A stretch of 64,000 nt of DNA from Bacillota bacterium (GTDB taxonomy: Bacteria; Bacillota; Clostridia; Christensenellales; SZUA-584). The notes under the pieces were generated by a model. The model ran no database searches and had not been told where the DNA came from. It worked only from the letters and a program-made list of their open reading frames with translations. This document shows, piece by piece, positions 43,053-52,333 of the stretch. The stretch is from contig JAEZHF010000012.1 in NCBI GenBank assembly GCA_023416745.1, positions 1 through 64,000 of the forward strand, written 5' to 3'. The position numbers were made by a program, and so were the translations under genes. The stretch's first letter is position 1. Each line of letters starts with the position of its first letter.

Positions 43053-43990
43053 TTCTTATCATCTCCTCCCTCGTTATATATCCAGCTTTTGGACGTTGCG
43101 AACAATATAAAGGCTAATATCGCGGCCACGATAAAGAACACAAACGCAATAGCGCCGGCTTTTCCCAATTCCCTGCCCCGAAACCCGGTCTGATACATCA
43201 AATATGTCATAAACATTGTAGAGTTGCCCGGCCCGCCTTTTGTAACGGCCAGCGCGGGTACGACAATTTGCAGATTGACGACAAGGCTCATTAAAAGATT
43301 ATAAAAAATGATAGGAGTCATGCAGGGGATCGTAACGTGCCAAAACCGCTGCCAGGAGCTTGCGCCGTCTATTTCCGCAGCCTCGTGATATACCCGGGGC
43401 ACGTTTTGCAGTCCTGCCAAAAATATGACGATCAGGTTGCCGGATGTCCAAACAGCGATAAGAGCCAGTGACGGTATGGCCGTGTCCGCAGAAGACAGGA
43501 ATAAGGATTTATCTAAGCCTAGATTCACAAGGATATAATTGATCAAACCGCCGTCATATTTTAATAAAAACCACCAACTAATCATGACCGCGGTGGCTGG
43601 CAGGATATACGGAATATAGAAAATCGCACGGAAAAATCCGCGTGCCGGGATCTTTCGGTTTAAAAGCAACGCTATAATCATGGAGTAAATGATACTTCCG
43701 GCAACGGCGATCAGCGCGAAAACTACAGTTACCTTAATCGAGTTGAGAAAGTCAATACTCGGACTTTTAAATATATCAACAAAATTATCAGACCCAACAA
43801 ACTTGATCGGTGGCAGAGTCCCGCCTTCTATAAAATGGCCAACGTTCAAGTCCGTTAAGCTGATACCGAAAACGGCCAATAAAGGTATATATGTTAGTAG
43901 CGTCAAACCAAGAAACGCTGGGATCAAAAACAGATACGCCGCACGCTGTTCCTTGATTGCGATTTTTGTCCTCTTCTTCTTATTTTTCAT
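43049..43990 (-). CDS. Carbohydrate ABC transporter permease (MalF/LacF family)
   Basis: A 313-residue membrane protein with six TM helices. The start at 43990 is set because it begins the permease sequence MKNKKKRTKIAIKEQRAAYLF, while upstream codons are not conserved in type; its Shine-Dalgarno is weak (GCGGGA). The EAA loop reads YHEAAEIDGASSWQRFWHVTIPCMTPI. A hairpin at 44027-44065 separates it from the binding-protein gene. Confidence 0.9.
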   Translation of the reverse strand: MKNKKKRTKIAIKEQRAAYLFLIPAFLGLTLLTYIPLLAVFGISLTDLNVGHFIEGGTLPPIKFVGSDNFVDIFKSPSIDFLNSIKVTVVFALIAVAGSIIYSMIIALLLNRKIPARGFFRAIFYIPYILPATAVMISWWFLLKYDGGLINYILVNLGLDKSLFLSSADTAIPSLALIAVWTSGNLIVIFLAGLQNVPRVYHEAAEIDGASSWQRFWHVTIPCMTPIIFYNLLMSLVVNLQIVVPALAVTKGGPGNSTMFMTYLMYQTGFRGRELGKAGAIAFVFFIVAAILAFILFATSKSWIYNEGGDDKK

Positions 43991-44026
43991 GTCTTTATCC
44001 CGCTTTCTTGGATATAAAACCAGTTG

Positions 44027-44065
44027 GGGGCGCCCGCATACGCATTTTTGCTTTTCAGGCGCCCC
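44027..44065 (-). other. Intercistronic stem-loop after the arabinoside binding-protein gene
   Basis: GGGGCGCC (44027-44034) pairs with GGCGCCCC (44058-44065). On the minus strand, in which the operon is read, no T-run follows at once, although T's follow in the opposite sense. It is 41 bases past the binding-protein stop and may protect its mRNA end or partly attenuate the downstream permease genes. Confidence 0.6.
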
Positions 44066-44106
44066 TTTTTTCACTGCGTTACTTCAAAGTAACCAATCGT
44101 TTTTTA

Positions 44107-45525
44107 TCAGCCGAGTTCAGCTATCATCGCTTCACGAACTGCTTCGATAACATCTTTAGCTGTCTTGCTGCCATTAATCGCTTCAACCAGTGCCGGTTGT
44201 AATGTTTTTGTCAGCACTTCAAAGGTGTTGGGCGTATAGTACCATGCCGTAGGTTTGGTTACGTCAAAGTCTAAAGCGACATCTACAATAGCCGTTTTGT
44301 AAGCTTCGGCTGTTAACGGCTGGCGGAATTCGCAATCATCCACCCAAGATTTCAGCAGAGCTGCATCAGTATACCAATTCAATTTGGTAGGCATCCACCA
44401 TCCGGCCATGATAGTGCCAATATTGTTTTCTTCGCTGTTGTACCATCTCAAGAATTCCGCAGCTTCTTCCGGGTACTCCGATGTGGCAAATACGCCTGTC
44501 GGACCGCCCGTGCAGATATTAGCCTTCTGCTTCATATAGGGCAGCACGCCAACACCATAATCAATACCGTCAAAACCCGCTCCCCTGAATCCTGTAGCCC
44601 ACTGTCCTTCTGTACACATAGCCACGTTTCCGGCGCCTAACGAGCTGGCAAAGCCATTATCCTGAGTTCCGTCATTTAACGGCGCGACGTTTTCCACCAA
44701 GTGCAAATCAAAAACCTTTTGCATAGCCTCGACAGCCGCATCATCAAAAGTTACCGATGTGCCGTCAGGCGAGAAAAAGTTACCGCCGTTTGAATGCGCC
44801 CAAACTTCAAGCTGCCATGTATATTGATTGACATAAGCACCGTACTGTACGATATTGTTCTTATCGAAATCGGCGTCGCCCGGATGTTTGCCATTGGCGT
44901 CTATCGTCAGCTTCTTGGCAACGTCAATAAATTGATCCCATGTCCATGCTTCATCCAGTGTAGCGGGAGGATAAGGTACACCGGCGTCATCGAACATTTT
45001 CTTGTTGTACCAAAGCCCGAGGACTTCGTTAGCCGCAGAATACGCAACGGTTTTACCGTTATATTTGAACGCAAGATAGTCGAGCGGCAAATTATCCTGA
45101 CCTGCATAGATATCTACATCAGACAGCAGGCCATCCTTCGCCCAGCCTATAACGGTATCTTCCGCGACCATTCCGCAATCCGGCATCTCGCCTGACGTCG
45201 CCATGGTCTGAAGCTTTTCATTGTATTCGTCGCGCCCGATTTGCAACGCTTGAACATATACTTTGTCCTGCGAGTCATTGTATACGTCCAGAGCTTTCTG
45301 TGTCGTTTCCTGTTCCGCGGGATCGCCCCACAATGAGAACGTAATGGTAATCTTCTCCTGTTCTCCCGGTTCGGCATCGGTAGCCGGTGCAGCGTCGGTA
45401 GCAGCGGGCTCTGCCGCTGCTTCATCGGTAGCTGCGGGTGCCTGGGGTGCGCCTGTGCATGCAACCAGGCCTAAGAGCATAGCGAAGCAGCACAATAGGA
45501 CCAGAGCCTTCTTGATTGACTTCAT
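44107..45525 (-). CDS. Sugar ABC transporter substrate-binding lipoprotein
   Basis: A 472-residue solute-binding lipoprotein (cluster B, MalE-like). The start at 45525 gives MKSIKKALVLLCCFAMLLGLVAC with lipobox Cys23, followed by an Ala/Thr/Pro-rich linker (residues 24-50). The mature protein starts ITITFSLWGDPAEQETTQKAL. It carries the family region WQLEVWAHSNGGNFFSPDGTSVTF and CTGGPTGVFATSEYPEEAAEFL. It should deliver arabino-oligosaccharides to the permeases directly downstream; the ligand is inferred from the neighbouring GH127 and GH51 genes. Confidence 0.9.
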   Translation of the reverse strand: MKSIKKALVLLCCFAMLLGLVACTGAPQAPAATDEAAAEPAATDAAPATDAEPGEQEKITITFSLWGDPAEQETTQKALDVYNDSQDKVYVQALQIGRDEYNEKLQTMATSGEMPDCGMVAEDTVIGWAKDGLLSDVDIYAGQDNLPLDYLAFKYNGKTVAYSAANEVLGLWYNKKMFDDAGVPYPPATLDEAWTWDQFIDVAKKLTIDANGKHPGDADFDKNNIVQYGAYVNQYTWQLEVWAHSNGGNFFSPDGTSVTFDDAAVEAMQKVFDLHLVENVAPLNDGTQDNGFASSLGAGNVAMCTEGQWATGFRGAGFDGIDYGVGVLPYMKQKANICTGGPTGVFATSEYPEEAAEFLRWYNSEENNIGTIMAGWWMPTKLNWYTDAALLKSWVDDCEFRQPLTAEAYKTAIVDVALDFDVTKPTAWYYTPNTFEVLTKTLQPALVEAINGSKTAKDVIEAVREAMIAELG

Positions 45526-45556
45526 TTTCTCTATACCTTCTTTCCTCGTATTATTA

Positions 45557-45583
45557 TTATACAACATCTCATGTGTTGTATAA
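45557..45583. promoter_or_regulatory. Inverted repeat before the binding-protein gene
   Basis: TTATACAACA (45557-45566) and TGTTGTATAA (45574-45583) form a perfect ten-base inverted repeat around a seven-base spacer. It is 32-58 bases before the start at 45525 and immediately downstream of GH127 (stop at 45598). Its T-poor loop and AT-rich flanks suggest an operator rather than a terminator, and it does not match the TAAACGTTTA motif upstream of GH127. Confidence 0.5.
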
Positions 45584-45597
45584 ATATTATCAGTCCT

Positions 45598-47619
45598 TTA
45601 AATACGGCATTTTTGCCAAACCAGCATCTCTCCTGGCGCGCGGTTCCCCCACATACAGTAGGGCACCGCCCTGAGCGTGACCGGTTCCGTGTCAAAATGT
45701 GCCTTATCGTACAGCTGGTTGCCGTCCCAGTTATTGCGCGTTAGCCGCTGCCCCTCATAGCAAAGCATAGGCAGAATGCCCGGCAACTTATCGTTGTCCC
45801 GCTCCTGCACCACAGCATTGGCCTCCACGATAACGGAGGTGAGGTTGGCGCCGTTGTCCGTTTCCTCCAGGCAGTAAACGCAGGGACCTTTAAGCAAAGC
45901 AACCTTGCCGGCGTTCTCTCTCAGCAAAGGATCGGCCGCCATCCATTGGGGTTTCACGTTCAGTCTGATTGTGACCATATGCTGACCGGTCAGACCGCCG
46001 CCGATCATTGCGTAGCCCTTTTCCACGACCGGGGTCAGCGAAATGCCGTCCAGTAAAAATTCCGGTGACTGCGCATAACCGGGGACGCGTACCGCCAGAC
46101 GCAGGTCAGCACCCGGCTGCACATCAAGGCTGATGGTGATTTCCCCGTTTTGCATCAGACCGGAGCGCATTGTCAGTTCCGCTTCCGCGCCGGCAAACTT
46201 TGCTTTGAATGAGGAGGAGATGAAAAGGTTGACATATACCGTATTGTCGTCTTGTGCATATATATAATGCCCCAGTGAAGCCAGCGTGCGCGCCACATTG
46301 GGCGGGCAGCAGGCCACTGAAAACCAGCGCTGTCGCTGTGCCTTCACATGTTTCATGGAGGTGGCGGTCAGGCAGTTGTCCGGCCACACCTCCAGCGGGT
46401 TCACGTAGAAGTACCGGTCGCCGCTTAGGCTGATGCCTGCCAGCACCGCGTTATAAAGCGCGCGCTCTACGATGTCGAAGTAAGCCGCATCCCGCTCAAT
46501 GAGGGTCATGCGCCGTCCGAAAAGTGCAAGGCCTATCGACGCACAGGTCTCGCAGTAAGCGGCGTCGTTGGGCAGGTCATAATCTGTGGTGAAGCGCTCA
46601 AAGAAGCCGGATGAGCCGATGCCGCCCGTGATATACATGCGCCGCTGCGTAATGTTGTTCCACAGCGCCCGGCAGGTTTCCAGCAGCTCTTTGTCGCCGT
46701 CCTCACGCGCTATGTCGGCCATCGCACAGTACATATAGGTTGCCCGTACCGCGTGGCCCTCCGCCGTGCGCTGCTGCCGTGGCGGCATATGTGCCTGCGA
46801 ATATTTCAGCTCGTATTCCCGGAACTCGGGGAATATCACCTGCCCGTCCCGGTCTTCAATCTCCTGGCTGAAATAGTTGGGTTCCTGACCGCGCTCGTCA
46901 ATGAAAAACCGCGCGCAGTCCAGATACCGGCGCTGTTCGGTACAGCGATACAGCTTGACGAGAGCCAGCTCAATCTCTTGATGGCCCGGATAACCCTTGC
47001 GCTGACCTTCACCCGGCCCGAATTCTTTGCAGATCAGATCCGCAAAGCGACGCGCGATGTTTAAAAGCTCTGCCTTCCCTGTGGCTTCATAATAGGCCAC
47101 GCCCGCCTCAATCAGATAGCCGGCGCAATACAGCTCATGCCCTTCCACCAGATTGCTCCAGCGCCCCTGCGGCTCCGCCACGGTATAGTAGGTGTTCAGA
47201 TATCCGTCCGGCTGCTGCGCGCGCCCGATAAGAGATATAACTTCATCAGCTATTTTTTCGAAATCTTTGCAACTTCCATTATGTAAACAGTAGGCAACGG
47301 TCTCCAGCCACTTGTAAACATCCGTATCCACAAAGATGACTCCTTTGTGCTCCCCTTTTAACTCACCTGCAGCTATACAGAAATTTTTAATGCAGTAGGA
47401 TTCCATGACCCGCTGTCCGCCGTCCTGCATAAAGTTATCAGCCTGCGAGTCAAGTATTTTCCAGTTGTTAAAAGCGGGGTCGGCGCCGGGAATCCTGTCG
47501 TTAAGTATCATCCATTGGTACGGAATGATAACGTCCTCAACCATATTGGTATAATGGCTCCATAATGCGTCGTCTATTTTAATTTGATTAAGGCCTGGCA
47601 GCCGCAGAGTTGAATGCAT
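45598..47619 (-). CDS. GH127 beta-L-arabinofuranosidase
   Basis: A 673-residue intracellular glycoside hydrolase (formerly DUF1680) that releases L-arabinose from beta-linked arabinofuranosides such as those on hydroxyproline-rich plant glycoproteins. The start at 47619 is placed after GGAG; an earlier in-frame ATG lies 24 bases upstream. No signal peptide is visible. The family zinc/thiol site is present: CETCASIG (Glu357, Cys359) and VACCPPN (Cys437, Cys438), the latter pair containing the cysteine nucleophile. It precedes the importer operon and is under the LacI operator at 47670. Confidence 0.93.
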   Translation of the reverse strand: MHSTLRLPGLNQIKIDDALWSHYTNMVEDVIIPYQWMILNDRIPGADPAFNNWKILDSQADNFMQDGGQRVMESYCIKNFCIAAGELKGEHKGVIFVDTDVYKWLETVAYCLHNGSCKDFEKIADEVISLIGRAQQPDGYLNTYYTVAEPQGRWSNLVEGHELYCAGYLIEAGVAYYEATGKAELLNIARRFADLICKEFGPGEGQRKGYPGHQEIELALVKLYRCTEQRRYLDCARFFIDERGQEPNYFSQEIEDRDGQVIFPEFREYELKYSQAHMPPRQQRTAEGHAVRATYMYCAMADIAREDGDKELLETCRALWNNITQRRMYITGGIGSSGFFERFTTDYDLPNDAAYCETCASIGLALFGRRMTLIERDAAYFDIVERALYNAVLAGISLSGDRYFYVNPLEVWPDNCLTATSMKHVKAQRQRWFSVACCPPNVARTLASLGHYIYAQDDNTVYVNLFISSSFKAKFAGAEAELTMRSGLMQNGEITISLDVQPGADLRLAVRVPGYAQSPEFLLDGISLTPVVEKGYAMIGGGLTGQHMVTIRLNVKPQWMAADPLLRENAGKVALLKGPCVYCLEETDNGANLTSVIVEANAVVQERDNDKLPGILPMLCYEGQRLTRNNWDGNQLYDKAHFDTEPVTLRAVPYCMWGNRAPGEMLVWQKCRI

Positions 47620-47669
47620 ATCTGACTCCGTCCTTTCAGTCATGTCTTTAATTGTGGCGTCGGGTATGG

Positions 47670-47679
47670 TAAACGTTTA
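47670..47679. promoter_or_regulatory. LacI operator TAAACGTTTA, GH127 promoter
   Basis: TAAACGTTTA is palindromic and lies 12 bases past the -10 box of the GH127 promoter, over the expected transcription start. Identical sites lie at 47900 and, imperfect, at 47798. Best candidate regulator is the LacI protein encoded just downstream on the other strand. Confidence 0.8.
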
Positions 47680-47690
47680 ACTTTTCGCTC

Positions 47691-47719
47691 ACTATAATAC
47701 ACATTATTTGATTTGTAAA
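47691..47719 (-). promoter_or_regulatory. Promoter of GH127
   Basis: On the minus strand TTTACA (47719-47714), 17 bases and TATAGT (47696-47691). The 332-base gap 47620-47951 between the divergent genes also contains the AT-rich stretch 47720-47890, with a half-like TTAAACGTATA at 47798-47808, and no gene. Confidence 0.6.
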
Positions 47720-47891
47720 GAGGCATTTCTTAATTTATTTTATTAATTCAACGTAATATTTATTGTTTTTCAACATTTTTAATCAATTATAAAGTTATTA
47801 AACGTATACTATATTTTAAACAATTTATTTGTAATTACAGGTCCATCGGTTCATACTATGCCTATTTGACGTATAACAGTCTGAAAAAGTG

Positions 47892-47920
47892 TTGATTGTT
47901 AAACGTTTATGTGGTATTGT
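47892..47920 (+). promoter_or_regulatory. Promoter of the LacI gene with operator in the spacer
   Basis: TTGATT (47892-47897), 17 bases and TATTGT (47915-47920). The operator TAAACGTTTA fills 47900-47909, inside the spacer, so binding there would exclude RNA polymerase. This argues for autoregulation. Confidence 0.7.
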
Positions 47921-47951
47921 TTCCATGTAATCAATAAGGTTGGGAGTAATC

Positions 47952-48989
47952 ATGGCAAACATTCGCGAAATATCAGAAAAAGCGGGCGTATCCATCGCCA
48001 CAGTATCAAAAGTCCTAAACGGCAAAAAAGGTGTCAGCCAGGCGACGATCGACAGCGTAACGTCCATTGCGCGCGAGCTCAACTACCGCCCCAATCTGAC
48101 AGCACGCAGCTTAAAGAACGGCCAGAGCCAAACGATAGGCGTTATCACTGAAGACCTCACCGTTTTCAACACCCCGGACATCGTAGACGGCATTGACGCC
48201 TACTGCGAGAGCCAGGGCTATCATTATATATTGGGCAACCTGCGCCTACATAAGCGTTACGGGCACGATCCTCAGAATACCGAGGAATGTTCGGCACTGG
48301 TGCATTCACTGGTGGATACCATGCTGTCCAAGCAGGTGGACGGCATCATCTATATCGGCTGCCACAGCCACGCCGTCGTTCCTGTCCGCAGCAACAGCGG
48401 GATCCCCTTCGTATATGCGTACTGCTACAGCGCCGACCCGAATATCCCCTCTGTGCTTTATGACGACCAGAAGGCCGCGTATGAAGCCACACAGCATCTG
48501 ATTAATAAAGGTCATCGGAGCATCGGAATGATCGCCGGCCAGCGTGACAGTATTCACACAGCCAACCGGATACTTGGCTATCAGGAGGCTTTGTATGCCA
48601 ACAGTGTTCCATATAACCCCAGGCTCACCGTATACGGCGATTGGGAGCGTGAGCAGGGCTATCAGCTCTGTAGCCAGCTTTTAGACGCAGGTGTAACGGC
48701 AATATTCGCCCATAACGACATGATGGCGACAGGTGTCATCGAATACTGCAATCAGGAAGGCATACAGGTCGGTAAAGACCTGGCGCTGATTGGCTTTGAT
48801 AACCGCGAAATCGGCACCGTCTGCCGCCCAACGCTCAGCACCGTATCGCTGCCGCTTTTCGAGATGGGCCAGACCGCCACACATCTGTTACTCGATATGC
48901 TGTCCGGCAGCCACGTGCAATGCAGCCAAAAGCTGATGCTCGCCTGCAGCGTGATCGAACGGGAATCCACTGCGTTCCAAATACAATAA
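47952..48989 (+). CDS. LacI family regulator of the arabinofuranoside locus
   Basis: A 345-residue repressor; the ATG at 47952 follows GGGAG and starts the domain correctly (MANIREISEKAGVSIATVSKVLNGKK). The HTH and hinge helix are at residues 1-55, the periplasmic-binding-protein-like effector domain at about 60-340. The adjacent TAAACGTTTA operators are inferred to be its sites. The ligand is presumably L-arabinose or an arabinoside released by the GH127/GH51 pair. The GH51 gene follows after 17 bases in the same direction. Confidence 0.93.
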   Translation: MANIREISEKAGVSIATVSKVLNGKKGVSQATIDSVTSIARELNYRPNLTARSLKNGQSQTIGVITEDLTVFNTPDIVDGIDAYCESQGYHYILGNLRLHKRYGHDPQNTEECSALVHSLVDTMLSKQVDGIIYIGCHSHAVVPVRSNSGIPFVYAYCYSADPNIPSVLYDDQKAAYEATQHLINKGHRSIGMIAGQRDSIHTANRILGYQEALYANSVPYNPRLTVYGDWEREQGYQLCSQLLDAGVTAIFAHNDMMATGVIEYCNQEGIQVGKDLALIGFDNREIGTVCRPTLSTVSLPLFEMGQTATHLLLDMLSGSHVQCSQKLMLACSVIERESTAFQIQ

Positions 48990-49006
48990 CCGACAACGGA
49001 GGCCGC

Positions 49007-50509
49007 ATGAACCTGACGGCGCATATCAGCATCGATACGAACGATATCATCTCACCCATCGACGACCGACTCTATGGTTCATTCATTGAACACATGGGCC
49101 GCGCCGTTTATACCGGCATATACGAGCCCGGCCACCCCACGGCCAACGCGGACGGCTTCCGGCAGGACGTGCTGGACTTGATCCGCCCGCTGAACATCCC
49201 GCTCATCCGCTATCCGGGCGGCAACTTTGTATCCGGTTATAACTGGGAAGATGGCGTCGGCCCGAAGTCCGAACGGCCCACCCGCCCCGAATTGGCTTGG
49301 CTTGCCGTCGAGACAAACCATGTGGGCACCAACGAGTTTATGGATTTTCTGAAGATGGCGGGCACAAAGCCCATGCTGGCGGTGAACCTGGGCACCCGCG
49401 GGCCGCAGGATGCCGTCAATCTGTTGGAATACTGCAACTTTCCGGGCGGTACGCATTACAGCGACATGCGTATTGCCCACGGATATCCGGAGCCGCATGA
49501 TGTAAAGCTGTGGTGCCTCGGCAACGAGATGGACGGCCCGTGGCAGATATGCGCGAAAACGGCAGACGAATACGGGCGCATTGCCTGTGAGACGGCCAAA
49601 ATGATGAAGTGGCTGGACCCGGATATCAAGCTGGTGGTGTGCGGCAGCTCCTTTCGCGAGATGCCCACCTTCGGCGATTGGGAGCGCACCGTGCTGCGCC
49701 ACACCTTTGAACATGTAGACTATCTTTCTCTCCACACGTATTACACCAACACCGAAGGCGACATCCCGTCCTTTTTGGCCAGCAACGTCAAAATGAACCG
49801 CTTCATTAAGGAAGTGGGCGCGATATGCGAAGAGATTAAGTCGGAAAAGAACTCTCAGAAGGACATTCATCTGTCTTTTGACGAATGGAACATCTGGTAT
49901 CACTTCCGCAAGGACTGCGAAACGCCGCCCAAATGGATCACGGCACGCCCCATTGAGGAGGAGAAATACGATTTTGCGGACGCGCTGCTGGTGGGCAGCA
50001 TGCTCACCACACTGATCAACAACGCCGATACTGTGAAGATTGCCTGTCTGGCGCAGCTGGTCAATACCATAGCCCCCATTATGACGGAGCCCGGCGGACG
50101 GGTGTGGGCACAGACGATATACTATCCGTTCCTGTATACGTCGCAGTACGGACGGGGCACCGCGCTGAGAGCGGATGTTGCCGCGCCGAAGTACGACTGC
50201 GCCGCCGGTGAGGATATTCCCTACGTTGACTGCGCCGCGGTATTATCAAAGGACGCGAGCAGCCTGTCGCTGTTTCTGGTCAACAAACACCTTGATCGGG
50301 ATATCGACTGCAGCGTTAGTTTGTCAGGCATAACTGGCGCTGCGAGCGCCGAATGGTTCACCCTCGGGGGATGCGCCCCCGACGCCGTCAACACAGCGGA
50401 CAGCAGCCCCGTTTTCTCCAAACGGCTGAATAATGCGCACATGACACCACAGGGCTTGATGCTTCGCCTGCCCAAGGCATCCTGGAACTTGGTTTTATTG
50501 CATTTTTAA
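49007..50509 (+). CDS. abfA: GH51 alpha-L-arabinofuranosidase
   Basis: A 500-residue intracellular enzyme that removes terminal alpha-L-arabinofuranosyl residues from arabinan or arabinoxylan oligomers. The start at 49007 after GGAGG is correct for the family (MNLTAHISIDTNDIISPIDDRLYGSFIEHMG). Acid/base is in LGNEMDGPW (Glu174) and nucleophile in SFDEWNIWY (Glu293). The C-terminal ~120 residues form the beta-sandwich. Full-length and intact. Co-transcribed with its LacI regulator. Confidence 0.96.
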   Translation: MNLTAHISIDTNDIISPIDDRLYGSFIEHMGRAVYTGIYEPGHPTANADGFRQDVLDLIRPLNIPLIRYPGGNFVSGYNWEDGVGPKSERPTRPELAWLAVETNHVGTNEFMDFLKMAGTKPMLAVNLGTRGPQDAVNLLEYCNFPGGTHYSDMRIAHGYPEPHDVKLWCLGNEMDGPWQICAKTADEYGRIACETAKMMKWLDPDIKLVVCGSSFREMPTFGDWERTVLRHTFEHVDYLSLHTYYTNTEGDIPSFLASNVKMNRFIKEVGAICEEIKSEKNSQKDIHLSFDEWNIWYHFRKDCETPPKWITARPIEEEKYDFADALLVGSMLTTLINNADTVKIACLAQLVNTIAPIMTEPGGRVWAQTIYYPFLYTSQYGRGTALRADVAAPKYDCAAGEDIPYVDCAAVLSKDASSLSLFLVNKHLDRDIDCSVSLSGITGAASAEWFTLGGCAPDAVNTADSSPVFSKRLNNAHMTPQGLMLRLPKASWNLVLLHF

Positions 50510-50552
50510 TTCGTTGGCGGGAATATACAAGATAGTCAAAAGTATTTATAAA

Positions 50553-50573
50553 AGCGGAGGCCCGCTCCTTTTT
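50553..50573 (+). terminator. Probable terminator after GH51
   Basis: AGCGG (50553-50557) pairs with CCGCT (50562-50566), then CCTTTTT. Stem is short but G+C-rich and begins 44 bases past the stop. Confidence 0.6.
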
Positions 50574-50663
50574 AGCGTTCGTATCAAGTAGAGGTGTGCA
50601 AAAAAATAGACTCATTCCCGCTATATTAGGCTGTACTTTTGTCTCCCCCCATATATTTCAATT

Positions 50664-50773
50664 CTATAGGCATACTGCTCCGGGGGCCTGTAGGTCTTCC
50701 GTCTACAGGTTAGGTCTTAGTCATCATTACCACTGGAGATGACCAAAACCGCATAGATTTGAACTATAGGCAT
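50664..50773. repeat. Repeated CTATAGGCAT motif in a gene-free region
   Basis: CTATAGGCAT occurs at 50664-50673 and again at 50764-50773, exactly 100 bases apart, each followed closely by a CTCC-x-GGGGG string. Between them are two hairpins, CCTGTAG/CTACAGG (50687-50709) and GTCATC/GATGAC (50720-50743). The whole gap 50574-51310 is AT-rich; I see no coding region, no known riboswitch and no transposase remnant. Confidence 0.4.
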
Positions 50774-51310
50774 GCCTCCTGGGGGATGAAATGGTTGGGT
50801 TCTCTGAATCTCTCAGTTTAATTTCTTGTTCACATACTTGTTAGCAAATATTCGCTACAAAAAACAAACTCCATATCCATGGAAGCTTATACCTTAAACT
50901 TTGTTTTTAATTGTAAAGGCAATCCGCATATGATTAATACCACAATTACTATGTATGGTATTAAGCTGATATTCAGTTATTTGCATACTATATGTTGATT
51001 TTTTGCTATGCAATAAACCTTTAACCATACAACGGGAGTTACCTACTATCGCTTCTCCTTGTTTAACATAACAATTAATGAATCTTCTGCATCTTTTTAT
51101 TATTTAAGATCAGAGCACAACATGCATTGTTGTCCTACAGCTTTTCGATATACAGAAATGCATTATTCATGACCTAACCAACGTCGAGTCGCTTCAGAAA
51201 ATTGCTCTATCTCGTAACCGTTGTTGTATTATGACGATGGAAAAGATGGATTCAATAAATGGATCATGTCTCCCGCTTTTTGAGTTTGTCCTCGATCCTA
51301 TTTTGTTTAA

Positions 51311-52321
51311 TTACTTGATCAACTGTGCCCTGTATTTCTCACTCTCCCAGTTATTTATAAAATCAGCCCCCGCCTGTCCCAATTCCCGCAGCGTCAGTCC
51401 GGCCTTTTGGATTTCGTTGATCACATATACAACGCCTACCAGTGTCTCCTCTAACGTTTCAGCTTCCTTTTGGTTGACGTTATAAGTGACCTCGCTGCCC
51501 TGAATTCTGACTGTGAGTCCCAGCTTGCCACCGATATAGACCAACTGATCCGGATACAGCGCCAGAGAGTTGAAGTACGCCTCACCCGCGTTGTTATCGT
51601 CCAAAAAGCGCTTCAAATAGCCGGTGTCGCTAGCATAACCGCTATTTGTCTTTCTGATGACCGGCGCCGGAAATTCCGGCAGTTTAAAGTATGCGCGAAT
51701 CTTATCGTTGACCTCTTCGTGCAGTGCCATGGCTTCCTCGTCATTATCACCATGCACAACGATTCCATGGTTCTCCATCAGTATTGCCTGCGGCTGTGTC
51801 CCATTCATGATGATATATTCGTCCACCGCCTGTTTGATGGCCAGCGTCAGGCGGAAGCCCGGGTCGATATACGGAATGAACACGAACTTTTCGCTCTGCA
51901 ATATGCTCGCCGCCACGGCTCGCCCTTCCGCGCTGCAGCACAATATATTCGCGTAAACTGAATGGGTGTGGATCACGTTCTTTTTCAGAAACGAATGGAA
52001 CCCCACCTCTACGGACGGACGCCGGTTCTCCATACCTTTGAGCAGCACCACGCTGCCCAGATTCACGGCCAGGCTCTCCTTTTCGAAATCCCTGTCTTCA
52101 GCCGCGTCCACGGTATTGTAATAATGCCTGATCTTCTGATAATCGACAGTCACATAACCCTTTTCGTCCGTAACTTCCTGCAGCGTATATCCCGACGCCT
52201 TGATCGCCATCAGGCTATCGTCCAGTTTCACGCTGGTGTTGCCGCCGCCGCCCTGCACGTAGTCCTTCCTGTTCCCCGCGTATGCGGAGATCTTCTGCAT
52301 GCTTCTTTTTCCGTCCTGCAT
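51311..52321 (-). CDS. Class II aldolase, probable rhamnulose-1-phosphate aldolase
   Basis: A 336-residue zinc aldolase-like protein that probably splits L-rhamnulose-1-phosphate to dihydroxyacetone phosphate and L-lactaldehyde. The domain spans nearly the full protein: QGGGGNTSVKLDD near the N-terminus, HTHSVYANILCCSAEG-like segment (VIHTHSVYANI) and ENHGIVVHGDNDEEAMAL supply the zinc ligands. It is longer than E. coli RhaD (about 274) and resembles the aldolase half of the Bacillus RhaEW fusion, without the lactaldehyde dehydrogenase half. The ATG at 52321 follows AAGGGA. It is the last gene of the rhamnose operon. Confidence 0.85.
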   Translation of the reverse strand: MQDGKRSMQKISAYAGNRKDYVQGGGGNTSVKLDDSLMAIKASGYTLQEVTDEKGYVTVDYQKIRHYYNTVDAAEDRDFEKESLAVNLGSVVLLKGMENRRPSVEVGFHSFLKKNVIHTHSVYANILCCSAEGRAVAASILQSEKFVFIPYIDPGFRLTLAIKQAVDEYIIMNGTQPQAILMENHGIVVHGDNDEEAMALHEEVNDKIRAYFKLPEFPAPVIRKTNSGYASDTGYLKRFLDDNNAGEAYFNSLALYPDQLVYIGGKLGLTVRIQGSEVTYNVNQKEAETLEETLVGVVYVINEIQKAGLTLRELGQAGADFINNWESEKYRAQLIK

Positions 52322-52333
52322 CACAAAACTCCC

